Source: Blastococcus_B deserti
GTDB lineage: Bacteria; Actinomycetota; Actinomycetes; Mycobacteriales; Geodermatophilaceae
Length of the DNA: 64,000 nucleotides
Assembly: GCF_042682525.1 (NCBI RefSeq)
Contig: NZ_JBHUHP010000001.1
Location: 186,001 to 250,000, forward strand
Direction of reading: 5' to 3'
Of this stretch, positions 1 through 9,420 are shown one piece after another. The stretch's first letter is position 1; each line of letters opens with the position of its first letter. Under the pieces are notes generated by a model. That model saw nothing but the letters and a program-made list of their open reading frames with translations, was not told the DNA's origin and searched no databases. The position numbers and the translations under genes are program-made.

Positions 1-461
1 ACTTCCGGGGCGTCTCCCGGCAGCTGGCCGGCTTCTCGCAGTACGAGGACCCCTACGACATGGCCGCCGCCGTCGACGCGCCGGGTCAGCTGGAGCCGAC
101 CCTCCGGGGCCTGCGGCTGGCCGAGGAGCGCGGGGAGTCGGCGCCGCCGATGCCGCGTCCGTCCCGGCCGGCCGCCGACACCGGGGAACCCCGGGAGACC
201 GTCCGGCCCTCCGGGGCAACGGGCGAGACCCCCGGGAAGGAGGCGGCCGACGCGCGGGTGGCCGCGGCCGACACCCCCGCCGAGAAGGCCGGCGCCGCCG
301 GCTCCCACCCCGACGCGCCCGAGCCGGCCGGACGACGGCTGGCCGACGGCCGCGAGGGCACCGACACCCCCGCGGGGACCGAGCCGGGCACCAGTGGCCA
401 GGGCCCCGCCGGCGCGCCCCGCACCATCGAGGGCCGGACCACCCCGAAGCGGAAGGGCTGA
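1..461 (+). CDS. nuoE: NADH-quinone oxidoreductase subunit E, C-terminal part
   Basis: This is the 3' end of a gene that begins before the window; the reading frame uses codons starting at base 3. Subunit E is the [2Fe-2S] component of the NADH dehydrogenase module of respiratory complex I. The conserved end of the fold is visible (LRGLRLAEERG, about residues 33-43 of the visible part). After it comes an unusual tail of roughly 90 residues made almost only of Ala, Pro, Gly, Glu, Arg and Thr, likely disordered. The stop at 459-461 lies 3 bases before nuoF. The identity rests on position directly before nuoF plus the LRGLRLA motif, because the cluster-binding cysteines are outside the window. 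Confidence 0.88.
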   Translation, partial: FRGVSRQLAGFSQYEDPYDMAAAVDAPGQLEPTLRGLRLAEERGESAPPMPRPSRPAADTGEPRETVRPSGATGETPGKEAADARVAAADTPAEKAGAAGSHPDAPEPAGRRLADGREGTDTPAGTEPGTSGQGPAGAPRTIEGRTTPKRKG

Positions 462-464
462 GCG

Positions 465-1793
465 ATGCCCCTCACTCCTGTCCTCACCACCCGCTGGGGC
501 GCGGACAAGTCCTGGCGGCTGAAGACCTACGAGCGGCTCGAGGGCTACGCGGCCCTGCGGACGGCGCTGTCGATGGCGCCCGACGAGCTGGTCACGCTGG
601 TCAAGGACTCGGGCCTGCGCGGCCGCGGCGGCGCCGGCTTCCCGACCGGCATGAAGTGGAGCTTCATCCCGCAGCCCAAGCCGGGCGAGACCCCGACCGG
701 CCCGGCCGCGATGCCCAAGTACCTCGTGGTCAACGCCGACGAGGGGGAGCCGGGCACCTGCAAGGACCTGCCGCTGATGATGGCCGACCCGCACTCGCTG
801 GTCGAGGGCGTGATCATCTCGGCCTACGCGATCCGCTCGCACCTGGCGGTCATCTACGTCCGTGGGGAGGCCGTGCACGCGCACCGCCGGCTGATGTCCG
901 CCGTCGAGGAGGCCTACGCCGCGGGCTACCTCGGCACGGACATCCTCGGCTCCGGCTACGACCTCGAGCTGATCGTGCACGCCGGTGCCGGCGCCTACAT
1001 CTGCGGCGAGGAGACGGCGCTGCTCGACTCCCTCGAGGGCTATCGCGGCCAGCCCCGGCTCAAGCCGCCGTTCCCGGCGGTCGCCGGGCTGTACGGGGCG
1101 CCGACGGTCATCAACAACGTCGAGACGCTGGCCAGCGTGCCGTTCGTCGTCCGCGGCGGCGCCGACTGGTTCAAGGAGTTCGGCCCGGAGAAGTCGCCGG
1201 GACCCAAGATCTACTCGCTGTCCGGTCGCGTGGTCCGGCCGGGCCAGTACGAGGCCCCCATGGGGACGACGATGCGCGAGCTGCTGGAGATGGCCGGGGG
1301 TGTCCGACCTGGGCACGAGCTGAAGTTCTGGACGCCGGGCGGGTCGTCGACGCCGTACTTCACCGCCGAGCACCTCGACGTCCCGCTGGACTTCGACTCG
1401 GTGGCGGCCGCGGGCTCCATGCTCGGCACCACCGCGCTCATGGTGTTCGACGAGACCGACTCGATCGTCGAGGCGACCCTGCGGTTCACCGAGTTCTACG
1501 CGCACGAGAGCTGCGGCAAGTGCACCCCCTGCCGCGAGGGCACCTACTGGCTGGTGCAGATCCTGGAGCGGATCGCGCACGGCCGGGGCACCGCGGCCGA
1601 CCTCGACCTGCTGCTCGACACCTGCGACAACATCCTCGGCCGATCGTTCTGCGCCCTGGGTGACGGCGCCACGAGCTGCATCTCCAGCTCGCTGAAGTAC
1701 TTCAAGGACGACTACGTCGCCCTGCTGCCGCCCGAGGAGCAGGCCCGGCTCGGTCGCAGCCTCCGCATCGAGCCCGTCGGAGTGGCCTCGTGA
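465..1793 (+). CDS. nuoF: NADH-quinone oxidoreductase subunit F (NADH- and FMN-binding)
   Basis: The 442-aa protein oxidises NADH on complex I and passes electrons through FMN to the N3 iron-sulfur cluster. The glycine-rich NADH loop LRGRGGAGFPTG is at residues 51-62 and the FMN-site motif VNADEGEPGT at 89-98. The [4Fe-4S] ligands are Cys350, Cys353, Cys356 (CGKCTPC) and Cys396. Length is normal for actinobacterial NuoF. The ATG at 465 follows the nuoE stop by 3 bases. The stop overlaps the GTG start of nuoG by four bases, so the genes are translationally coupled. No abnormal residue was noticed. Confidence 0.98.
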   Translation: MPLTPVLTTRWGADKSWRLKTYERLEGYAALRTALSMAPDELVTLVKDSGLRGRGGAGFPTGMKWSFIPQPKPGETPTGPAAMPKYLVVNADEGEPGTCKDLPLMMADPHSLVEGVIISAYAIRSHLAVIYVRGEAVHAHRRLMSAVEEAYAAGYLGTDILGSGYDLELIVHAGAGAYICGEETALLDSLEGYRGQPRLKPPFPAVAGLYGAPTVINNVETLASVPFVVRGGADWFKEFGPEKSPGPKIYSLSGRVVRPGQYEAPMGTTMRELLEMAGGVRPGHELKFWTPGGSSTPYFTAEHLDVPLDFDSVAAAGSMLGTTALMVFDETDSIVEATLRFTEFYAHESCGKCTPCREGTYWLVQILERIAHGRGTAADLDLLLDTCDNILGRSFCALGDGATSCISSSLKYFKDDYVALLPPEEQARLGRSLRIEPVGVAS

Positions 1794-4276
1794 CTCTCGC
1801 GAACCCGACCCCTGCGCCCGCGGTGCCGCCGGGCACCCCCGGTCCGCACACGCCGCCGGACGCCGTCCACTGCACCATCGACGGCTTCGACGTCGCCGTG
1901 CCCAAGGGGACGTTGATCATCCGCGCGGCCGAGCAGGTCGGCGTCTTCATCCCGCGGTTCTGCGACCACCCGCTGCTCGAGCCGGTCGGCGCCTGCCGGC
2001 AGTGCCTGGTCGAGGTCGAGGGGCAGCGCAAGCCGGTCGCCTCCTGCACCATGCCGGTCACCGAGGGCATGGCGGTGAAGACGCAGCTCACCAGCCCGGT
2101 CGCCGACAAGGCGCAGCAGGGCACCATGGAGCTGCTGCTGATCAACCACCCGCTCGACTGCCCGACGTGCGACAAGGGCGGTGAGTGCCCGCTGCAGAAC
2201 CAGGCGATGGGCCACGGCCGCACCGAGACCCGGTTCGTCGACGAGAAGCGCACCTACCCCAAGCCGTTGCCGATCAGCAGCCAGATCCTGCTCGACCGCG
2301 AGCGGTGCGTGCTGTGCGCCCGGTGCACCCGGTTCTCCCAGCAGGTCGCCGGCGACCCGTTCATCGAGCTGTTCGAGCGGGGCGCGCTGGAGCAGGTGGC
2401 GATCTACGAGGACGAGCCCTTCGAGTCCTACTTCGCAGGCAACACCACGCAGATCTGCCCCGTGGGGGCGCTCACCAGCGCCCAGTACCGGTTCCGCGCC
2501 CGCCCGTTCGACCTGCGCAGCGAGGCCAGCGTCTGCGAGCACTGCGCCTCGGGGTGCGCCATGCGCACCGACTACCGGCGGGGGAAGGTGACCCGGCGGC
2601 AGGCCGGTGAGGACCCCGCCGTCAACGAGGAGTGGACCTGCGACAAGGGTCGCTACGCCTTCCGCTACGCCACCGCCAACCAGCGGCTGACCACGCCCCT
2701 GATCCGGCGGGACGGCGAGCTGCAGCCCGCCTCGTGGCCGGAGGCGTGGGCGGCCGCCGCGGCCGGGCTCCTGCAGGCGCGCGCGGACGGCGGGGTCGGC
2801 GTGCTGCCCGGCGGCCGGCTCACCGTCGAGGACGCCTACGCCTACGCCAAGTTCGCCCGCCTCGCGCTGGGGACCAACGACGTCGACGCCCGCGCCCGCG
2901 CGCACTCGGCCGAGGAGCTGGCCTTCCTGCAGGCGGCCGTGGCCGGAACCGGTCCGGCGACGGGCGCGGTCACCTACGACGACCTCTCCGCCGCCCCGGC
3001 CGTGCTGCTGGCCGGGTTCGAGCCGGAGGAGGAGTCGCCGATCGTCTTCCTGCGGCTGCGCCGCGCCGTGCGCATCGCGAAGCTGGCCGTCTTCGACCTC
3101 GCGCCCTTCGCCACCCGCGCCGCGGAGAAGCTGCAGGCCACCGTGCTCACCACGCTGCCCGGGGCCGAAGCGCAGTCGCTGCGGGCGCTGGCCCAGGGCA
3201 CGTGGGGCGGTCCGGCGGTCGAGGCACTGCGGCAGCCCGGCGCGGTCGTCCTCGCCGGCGAGCGGCTCGCCGAGGTGCCCGGTGCCTTCTCGGCGCTCGT
3301 GGCGCTGGCGCGGGCCACCGGTGCCCGGGTGGCCTGGGTGCCGCGCCGGGCGGGGGAGCGGGGCGCGGTCGAGGCCGGCGCGCTGCCGACGCTGCTGCCC
3401 GGGGGCCGCAGCGTCGGGGACGCGGCCGCGCGCGCCGACGTGGCCGGCCGCTGGGGCGTCGACCTGGCCGACGTGCCGGCGACCCCCGGCCGCGACGTCA
3501 CCGGCATCCTGACGGCGGTCCGCGACGGTGCGCTCGCCGGGCTGCTGGTGGGCGGCGTCGACCCGTCCGACCTGCCCGACCCCGCGCTGGCCGAGACGGC
3601 GCTGGCCAGCGCCGCGTTCGTGGTCAGCCTGGAGATGTTCCCCACGGCGGTCACCGAGTGGGCCGACGTCGTCCTGCCGGTCGCCGCCGCGCCGGAGAAG
3701 GCCGGCAGCTACCTGGACTGGGAGGGCCGCGTCCGCTCCTTCGACGCGACCCTGCACGGCACGGGGCAGCTGACCGACGGCCGGGTGCTGCACGGCCTCG
3801 CCGACGAGATGGACGTCGACCTGCGGCTGCCCACGGTGGAGGCGGCGCGCGCGGAGCTGACCGCTCTGGGCGCCGTCCGCCGGCCCGCCGAGGGAGCGGG
3901 GCTGGACGTGCCGCCGCCCGCGGCCCCCCACCTCGGGCCCGGCGAGGCCGTGCTGGCCTCGTGGCGGCAGCTGCTCGACGTCGGGACGCTGCAGCGGGAC
4001 GAGCCCGAGCTGGCCGGCACGGCGCGACCGCCGGTGGTCCGGATCGGGCCGGGCACGGCGGCCTCGCTCGGCGTCGTGGACGGGGACCGGGTCACCGTGA
4101 GCGGCGGCACGGGCTCGGTCACGCTGCCGGTCCGTCTCACCGCGATGCCCGACCAGGTGGTGTGGCTGCCGATGAGGTCACCGGGCAGCGAGGTGCGGTC
4201 CGCCCTCGGCACGGGTCCCGGGGGCGTCGTCCGGCTGTCCGTGCCGTTCCCCGCTCCGACCGGAGGCGCGCTGTGA
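1790..4276 (+). CDS. nuoG: NADH-quinone oxidoreductase subunit G
   Basis: The 828-aa subunit carries most of the iron-sulfur chain of the peripheral arm. The N-terminal [2Fe-2S] ligands are Cys58, Cys69, Cys72 and Cys86. The His-Cys cluster uses His120, Cys124, Cys127 and Cys133. The next [4Fe-4S] cluster uses Cys173, 176, 179 and Cys223. A fourth set (Cys249, 252, 256 and 284) matches the off-path N7 cluster, which only some bacteria keep. The C-terminal half is a molybdopterin-oxidoreductase-like fold that in complex I has lost its cofactor. The GTG start at 1790 overlaps the nuoF stop (GTGA), and the same arrangement links it to nuoH. Confidence 0.97.
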   Translation: MTLANPTPAPAVPPGTPGPHTPPDAVHCTIDGFDVAVPKGTLIIRAAEQVGVFIPRFCDHPLLEPVGACRQCLVEVEGQRKPVASCTMPVTEGMAVKTQLTSPVADKAQQGTMELLLINHPLDCPTCDKGGECPLQNQAMGHGRTETRFVDEKRTYPKPLPISSQILLDRERCVLCARCTRFSQQVAGDPFIELFERGALEQVAIYEDEPFESYFAGNTTQICPVGALTSAQYRFRARPFDLRSEASVCEHCASGCAMRTDYRRGKVTRRQAGEDPAVNEEWTCDKGRYAFRYATANQRLTTPLIRRDGELQPASWPEAWAAAAAGLLQARADGGVGVLPGGRLTVEDAYAYAKFARLALGTNDVDARARAHSAEELAFLQAAVAGTGPATGAVTYDDLSAAPAVLLAGFEPEEESPIVFLRLRRAVRIAKLAVFDLAPFATRAAEKLQATVLTTLPGAEAQSLRALAQGTWGGPAVEALRQPGAVVLAGERLAEVPGAFSALVALARATGARVAWVPRRAGERGAVEAGALPTLLPGGRSVGDAAARADVAGRWGVDLADVPATPGRDVTGILTAVRDGALAGLLVGGVDPSDLPDPALAETALASAAFVVSLEMFPTAVTEWADVVLPVAAAPEKAGSYLDWEGRVRSFDATLHGTGQLTDGRVLHGLADEMDVDLRLPTVEAARAELTALGAVRRPAEGAGLDVPPPAAPHLGPGEAVLASWRQLLDVGTLQRDEPELAGTARPPVVRIGPGTAASLGVVDGDRVTVSGGTGSVTLPVRLTAMPDQVVWLPMRSPGSEVRSALGTGPGGVVRLSVPFPAPTGGAL

Positions 4277-5742
4277 CCGTCTGGGCCAGCCCGGAGCAGC
4301 CCACCCTCGAGGACTTCGGCAACGACGTCTGGTGGATCGTGCTGATCAAGATCCTGGGCGTCTTCGTGATCCTGGTGCTGCTGACGCTCTTCGCGATCGT
4401 CTTCGAGCGCAAGGTCGTCGCGCGCATGCAGCAGCGCATCGGCCCCAACCGGGTCGGCTGGCGGGGCTACCTGCAGAGCCTCGCCGACGGGCTCAAGCTG
4501 GCGTTCAAGGAGGACATCATGCCGGCGATGGCCGACAAGCCGGTGTACTTCCTCGCGCCGGTCATCGCCACCATCCCGGCCTTCCTCGCCTTCTCCGTCA
4601 TCCCGATGGGGCCGGTGGTCAGCATCTTCGGCGAGCGCACGCCCCTGCAGCTCACCGACGCCCCCATCGGCGTCCTCGTCGTGCTCGCTTGCTCGGCGAT
4701 GGGCGTCTACGGCATCGTGCTCGCCGGCTGGGCGTCCGGGTCCACGTACCCGCTGCTGGGCGGCCTGCGCAGCGCCGCGCAGATGGTCAGCTACGAGATC
4801 GCCATGGGGCTGTCAATCGTGGCGGTGTTCCTCTACGCCGGCACGATGTCGACCTCGGAGATCGTGGCCGCCCAGGCCGACGGCAACCAGCTGTCCCTCT
4901 TCGGCTGGGAGTTCACCGGGCCGAGCTGGTACGCGATCCTGCTCCCGGTCTCCTTCGTCATCTACGTCATCGCCGTGGTGGGCGAGACCAACCGGGCCCC
5001 CTTCGACCTCCCCGAGGCCGAGAGCGAGCTGGTGGGCGGGTTCCACACCGAGTACTCGTCGCTGAAGTTCGCGCTGTTCTTCCTGGCCGAGTACATCAAC
5101 ATGGTCACCGTCTCCGCCCTCGCGGCGACGCTGTTCCTCGGCGGCTGGCGGGCGCCGTGGCCGATCTCGATCTGGGACGGCGCGAACACCGGCTGGTGGC
5201 CGCTGCTCTGGTTCTTCCTCAAGGTCGTCGTCGCGCTGTTCGTCTTCATCTGGCTGCGCGGCACGCTGCCCCGGCTGCGCTACGACCAGTTCATGCGGTT
5301 CGGGTGGAAGGTGCTGGTCCCCACCGCGCTGGCGTGGATCCTCGTCGTCGCCACGATGCGGACGGTCGCGCGCGAGGCGGACCTGTCCACCGGTGAGGTC
5401 ACGCTCTACGTCGGCGTCCCCATCGCGCTGGTCGTCCTCGCCGGCCTGCTGATCGCCAGCCGGACGGCCAACCGGGACACCCGGCTCATGGCCGAGCAGG
5501 CCTCGGCCGGCGCCGTCCACGCCACGGACCCCGAGCCCGACGTCCTGCCGCCCGCGGGCCCGCGGCGGCGGCCCACCGGCGGCCCGAGCCGCGCCGAGGG
5601 CGGCTTCCCCGTCCCGCCGATGGACCTGAAGGTGCCGCCGTCGCCCCGACTGCGGCGACAGCCGGTCGCCTCCGACGGCGCGCCCGTCGTGAGCACCGGA
5701 CGTCGCGGCACCACCACCGTGGAGGAGGACACAGATGTCTGA
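4273..5742 (+). CDS. nuoH: NADH-quinone oxidoreductase subunit H
   Basis: This integral membrane subunit sits at the junction of the peripheral and membrane arms and forms much of the quinone site. The 489-aa protein has about eight hydrophobic segments. It carries the family signatures ARMQQRIGPNRVG (near residue 50) and the acidic loop GETNRAPFDLPEAESELVGG. The GTG at 4273 overlaps the nuoG stop by 4 bases. An open frame continues upstream to 2632, but that part is only the shadow of nuoG. The last ~80 residues (after about 410) form a soluble Pro/Arg/Gly-rich tail beyond the usual NuoH end. The 3' end overlaps nuoI by 8 bases. Confidence 0.97.
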   Translation: MTVWASPEQPTLEDFGNDVWWIVLIKILGVFVILVLLTLFAIVFERKVVARMQQRIGPNRVGWRGYLQSLADGLKLAFKEDIMPAMADKPVYFLAPVIATIPAFLAFSVIPMGPVVSIFGERTPLQLTDAPIGVLVVLACSAMGVYGIVLAGWASGSTYPLLGGLRSAAQMVSYEIAMGLSIVAVFLYAGTMSTSEIVAAQADGNQLSLFGWEFTGPSWYAILLPVSFVIYVIAVVGETNRAPFDLPEAESELVGGFHTEYSSLKFALFFLAEYINMVTVSALAATLFLGGWRAPWPISIWDGANTGWWPLLWFFLKVVVALFVFIWLRGTLPRLRYDQFMRFGWKVLVPTALAWILVVATMRTVAREADLSTGEVTLYVGVPIALVVLAGLLIASRTANRDTRLMAEQASAGAVHATDPEPDVLPPAGPRRRPTGGPSRAEGGFPVPPMDLKVPPSPRLRRQPVASDGAPVVSTGRRGTTTVEEDTDV

Positions 5743-6358
5743 GCGCGGGTCCCGCGGCAAGCCCGGCGAGCAGGACATGGTCCGGCGCTCGCGCGGGGAG
5801 GTCGAGCGCTCCTCGGAGGGCGGTCGCAACCGCCCCGCCGTGCGCGACAGCCTGATGCCGGCGCCTGCCCAGGGCTTCGGGGTCACCTTCGCGCAGATCT
5901 TCCGCAAAGTGACCACCGAGCAGTACCCGTTCGAGCCCAAGGTGACCAAGCCGCGCTACCACGGCCGGCACGTGCTCAACCGGCACCCCGACGGCCTGGA
6001 GAAGTGCGTGGGATGCGAGCTGTGCGCCTGGGCCTGCCCGGCCGACGCCATCTACGTCGAGGGCGGGGACAACACCGAGGACGCCCGCTACTCGCCCGGT
6101 GAGCGGTACGGGGCCGTCTACCAGATCAACTACCTGCGCTGCATCTTCTGCGGGTTGTGCATCGAGGCCTGCCCGACGCGGTCGCTGACCATGAGCAACG
6201 ACTTCGAGCTGGCCGACGACAACCGCCGCGACCTGATCTACACCAAGGAGCAGCTGATGGCCCCGCTGCTGCCGGGCATGGAGGCCCCGCCGCACCCGAT
6301 GCGGCTCGGGGACGACGAGAAGGACTACTACGTGCGCGTCCCGGAGGCCCGGGCATGA
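5735..6358 (+). CDS. nuoI: NADH-quinone oxidoreductase subunit I
   Basis: The 207-aa ferredoxin-like subunit carries the N6a and N6b [4Fe-4S] clusters that lead electrons to cluster N2. The two motifs are CVGCELCAWAC (Cys91, 94, 97, 101) and CIFCGLCIEAC (Cys136, 139, 142, 146). The first ~40 residues are a charged extension before the conserved GFGVTF start of the domain; mycobacterial NuoI has a comparable extension. An internal Met at residue 41 is an alternative start, but the ATG at 5735 overlaps nuoH as expected for coupling. The stop overlaps the nuoJ ATG by 4 bases. Confidence 0.97.
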   Translation: MSERGSRGKPGEQDMVRRSRGEVERSSEGGRNRPAVRDSLMPAPAQGFGVTFAQIFRKVTTEQYPFEPKVTKPRYHGRHVLNRHPDGLEKCVGCELCAWACPADAIYVEGGDNTEDARYSPGERYGAVYQINYLRCIFCGLCIEACPTRSLTMSNDFELADDNRRDLIYTKEQLMAPLLPGMEAPPHPMRLGDDEKDYYVRVPEARA

Positions 6359-7173
6359 CCGAGACGCTCAGCGGCGGCGAGACCGTCGTCTTCTGGGTGC
6401 TGGGGCCGATCGCCCTGGCCGGAGCCCTCGGCATGGTGTTCAGCCGCAACGCGGTGCACTCCGCGCTGTGGCTGGTCAACACGATGCTCGCGTTCGGCGT
6501 CTTCTACGTGGTGCAGGGGGCGCCGTTCCTCGGGGCGGTGCAGATCATCGTCTACACCGGCGCGATCATGATCCTGTTCCTCTTCGTGCTGATGCTCGTC
6601 GGCCGCGACTCCTCGGACTCGGTCGTGGAGACCCTCCGCGGGCAGCGCACGGCGGCCACCGTCCTCGGCGTCGGCTTCGCCGCGCTGGTGGGCGCCGGCA
6701 TCGCCCGGGCCACCCAGGACCTGACGGTGACCGGCCTCGACGCCGTCCAGGGGGAGCGGGGCAACATCCCCGCGATCGCCGAGCTGCTGTTCACCGACTA
6801 CCTGCTCGCGTTCGAGGTCACCAGCGCGCTGCTGATCACCGCGGCCGTCGGCGCGATGGTGCTCGCGCACATCGAGCGCGAGCCGGGCAGCCGGCGGACG
6901 CAGAAGGAGCTCTCGAGGGCCCGCTTCCTCACCTCCGACCACCCGCAGACGCTGCCCGGCCCGGGTGTCTTCGCCCGCGCCAACTCCGTCGCCGTCCCCG
7001 CGATCCTGCCCGACGGGACCCGCGCGGAGGCGAGCCTGGCGACCGGCATCGAACCGGAGGAGCCGGACCAGATGCCCCGCCCGGTCGGCCGCGAGCAGCT
7101 CGGCTCGCCCGACGCGGCGCTCGGCACCACCGAGGGCACGCCCAGCGCCATCCCCGGAGGGCGGGAACGGTGA
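6355..7173 (+). CDS. nuoJ: NADH-quinone oxidoreductase subunit J
   Basis: This membrane-arm subunit is thought to help couple quinone reduction to proton translocation. The 272-aa product has about five hydrophobic segments and the family signature AVQIIVYTGAIMILFLFVLM near residues 60-80. The final ~80 residues form a soluble tail of low complexity that is longer than in E. coli NuoJ. The start is the ATG at 6355, which overlaps the nuoI stop (ATGA). The open frame upstream of it is not coding. The stop overlaps the nuoK GTG. Confidence 0.96.
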   Translation: MTETLSGGETVVFWVLGPIALAGALGMVFSRNAVHSALWLVNTMLAFGVFYVVQGAPFLGAVQIIVYTGAIMILFLFVLMLVGRDSSDSVVETLRGQRTAATVLGVGFAALVGAGIARATQDLTVTGLDAVQGERGNIPAIAELLFTDYLLAFEVTSALLITAAVGAMVLAHIEREPGSRRTQKELSRARFLTSDHPQTLPGPGVFARANSVAVPAILPDGTRAEASLATGIEPEEPDQMPRPVGREQLGSPDAALGTTEGTPSAIPGGRER

Positions 7174-7469
7174 CCCTCACCTACTACCTGGTGCTCGCGG
7201 CGATCCTCTTCACGATCGGCGCCGTCGGGGTGCTGGTGCGCCGGAACGCGATCGTCGTGTTCATGTGCGTGGAGCTGATGCTCAACTCGGTGAACCTGAC
7301 GCTGGTCACCTTCGCGCGCGCCACCGGCACCCTCGACGGCCAGATCATGGCGTTCTTCGTCATGGTCGTCGCCGCCGCGGAGGTCGTCGTCGGCCTCGCG
7401 ATCATCATGTCGATCTACCGCACCAGGCGGTCCGCCTCGGTCGACGACGCCAACCTGCTGAAGTACTGA
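7170..7469 (+). CDS. nuoK: NADH-quinone oxidoreductase subunit K
   Basis: This small 99-aa membrane subunit has three transmembrane helices and is related to MnhC of multisubunit Na+/H+ antiporters. The conserved helix motif CVELMLNSVNL contains the glutamate needed for proton movement, and a second membrane glutamate lies in AAAEVVVGLAI. The GTG at 7170 overlaps the nuoJ stop. Length equals the family norm. nuoL starts 13 bases downstream. Confidence 0.97.
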   Translation: MTLTYYLVLAAILFTIGAVGVLVRRNAIVVFMCVELMLNSVNLTLVTFARATGTLDGQIMAFFVMVVAAAEVVVGLAIIMSIYRTRRSASVDDANLLKY

Positions 7470-7482
7470 CGGGGACCCGGAC

Positions 7483-9387
7483 ATGGAATCGATTCCCGCC
7501 GACGGGCTGCTCGCTGCCTCCTGGCTGCTGATCGCGCTGCCACTCGCCGGCGCCGCGGTGCTCCTGCTGGGCGGGCGGCGCACCGACCGCTGGGGCCACC
7601 TGCTCGGGACGGCGACCGTCGCCGCGGCCTTCGTGCTCGGCCTGCTGTGCACGTTCCAGCTGGCCGGGCTCGAGGAGGCGCGCGTCGCCGTCGACCTCTT
7701 CACGTTCATCGGGGTCGGGGACCTCGACGTCACCGCCGGGCTGCTCTACGACCCGCTCTCGGCGGCGTTCGTCCTGCTGATCACCGGTGTGGGCTCGCTG
7801 ATCCACGTCTACTCGATCGGCTACATGGCGCACGACCCCGGGCGTCGCCGGTTCTTCGCCTACCTCAACCTCTTCGTCGCCGCGATGCTCCTGCTCGTCC
7901 TCGGCGACAACTTCGTGGCGCTCTACGTGGGCTGGGAGGGCGTGGGGCTGGCGTCCTACCTCCTGATCGCGTTCTGGTACACCCGCCCGTCGGCCGCGAC
8001 CGCCGCCAAGAAGGCGTTCATCATGAACCGGGTCGGCGACGTCGGCCTGGCCCTGGCGATCTTCCTGATGTTCGCCCAGCTCGGGACCGTGTCCTACGAG
8101 GGCGTGTTCGCCGGGATCGGCACCTTGGCCGGCGGGACGATCACCGCGATCGGGCTGCTGCTCCTCCTCGGCGCCTGCGGCAAGTCGGGCCAGTTCCCGC
8201 TCCAGGCGTGGCTGCCCGACGCCATGGAGGGTCCGACTCCCGTCTCCGCGCTCATCCACGCCGCGACGATGGTGACGGCGGGCGTCTACCTCATCGCCCG
8301 GTGCGCCCCGATCTACGACGAGACGCCGACCGCGCGCACCGTCGTCCTCGCCGTCGGCGCCCTCACCCTGCTGATCGGCGCCATCGCCGGCTGCGCGTAC
8401 GACGACATCAAGAAGGTGCTCGCCTACTCGACGGTCAGCCAGATCGGCTACATGTTCCTGGCCGTCGGCCTTGGCCCGGCCGGGTACGTCGCCGGTCTCG
8501 CGCACCTGTACGCGCACGGCTTCTTCAAGGCCGGCCTGTTCCTCGGCGCCGGGTCGGTCATGCACGCGATGAACGACACGGTCGACATGCGCCGGTTCGG
8601 CGGGCTCTGGAACAAGCTGCCGGTCACCTTCGTGACGTTCGGGCTGGGCTACCTCGCGCTGATCGGCTTCCCGTTCCTGTCCGGCTACTTCACCAAGGAC
8701 GCGATCATCGAGGCCGCCTTCGACCGGAACGACACCTTCGGGTTCGTGCTGGGTGGAGTGGCGATCCTGGGCGCCGGCCTCACCGCCTTCTACATGACGC
8801 GGCTGATGCTGATGACCTTCTTCGGCCGACCGCGGTGGGAGGACGGCGTCCACCCGCACGAGGCGCCCTCGGTCATGACCGTGCCGATGATCGTGCTGGC
8901 CGTCGGCTCGGTCGTCTCAGGCGCCGCCCTCGTCGCGCTGTTCCCGCTGTCCGGCTGGATGGAGCCGGTCTTCGGCGAGCCCGAGGAGGCCGAGCACGTG
9001 ATCGCGCCGCTGACCATCGGGCTGGTCGTCACCGCCGTGATGGCCCTCGGCGTCCTGCTGGCCTGGCTGTTCGTCGGCCGCCGGGAGGTGCCGGTGACCG
9101 CGCCGGTGCGGGTCTCCCCGGTCACCCGCGCCGCCCGCAACGCCCTCTACGCCGACGCGGTCAACGAGTCGCTGTTCATGCGCCCCGGCCAGTGGCTCAC
9201 CCGGGCACTGGTCTGGGTGGACAACCGTGGTGTCGACGGCGCGGTCAACGGACTCGCCGCCACGCTCGGCGGCTCGTCCTCGCGGCTGGGCCGGGCGCAG
9301 ACCGGCTTCGTGCGCACCTACGCCCTCGGCATGCTCGGCGGCGCCGTGCTCGTCACGGGCGCCCTGCTGGCGGTGACGGCGGGATGA
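7483..9387 (+). CDS. nuoL: NADH-quinone oxidoreductase subunit L
   Basis: This is the distal antiporter-like proton-pumping subunit (634 aa, many transmembrane helices plus the long lateral helix expected near the C-terminus). Family signatures include LYVGWEGVGLASYLLIAFW, the loop GKSGQFPLQAWLPDAMEGP and the histidine-bearing SALIHAATMVTAGVYL. All are intact. The ATG at 7483 was chosen because it follows nuoK by 13 bases and starts directly before the first hydrophobic helix. It is followed by a short 33-base gap to nuoM. Confidence 0.97.
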   Translation: MESIPADGLLAASWLLIALPLAGAAVLLLGGRRTDRWGHLLGTATVAAAFVLGLLCTFQLAGLEEARVAVDLFTFIGVGDLDVTAGLLYDPLSAAFVLLITGVGSLIHVYSIGYMAHDPGRRRFFAYLNLFVAAMLLLVLGDNFVALYVGWEGVGLASYLLIAFWYTRPSAATAAKKAFIMNRVGDVGLALAIFLMFAQLGTVSYEGVFAGIGTLAGGTITAIGLLLLLGACGKSGQFPLQAWLPDAMEGPTPVSALIHAATMVTAGVYLIARCAPIYDETPTARTVVLAVGALTLLIGAIAGCAYDDIKKVLAYSTVSQIGYMFLAVGLGPAGYVAGLAHLYAHGFFKAGLFLGAGSVMHAMNDTVDMRRFGGLWNKLPVTFVTFGLGYLALIGFPFLSGYFTKDAIIEAAFDRNDTFGFVLGGVAILGAGLTAFYMTRLMLMTFFGRPRWEDGVHPHEAPSVMTVPMIVLAVGSVVSGAALVALFPLSGWMEPVFGEPEEAEHVIAPLTIGLVVTAVMALGVLLAWLFVGRREVPVTAPVRVSPVTRAARNALYADAVNESLFMRPGQWLTRALVWVDNRGVDGAVNGLAATLGGSSSRLGRAQTGFVRTYALGMLGGAVLVTGALLAVTAG

Positions 9388-9420
9388 CACGTTCGCTGAG
9401 TTCGGAGAGGTGCTGCGTCG

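Noticed and set aside
1712..3931. Long minus-strand open frame opposite nuoG (and similar ones opposite nuoL-M, rpoB, rpoC and others)
   Set aside because: High-GC third positions keep opposite frames open. The translations are Arg/Ala/Gly-rich without domains and lie exactly over real genes.
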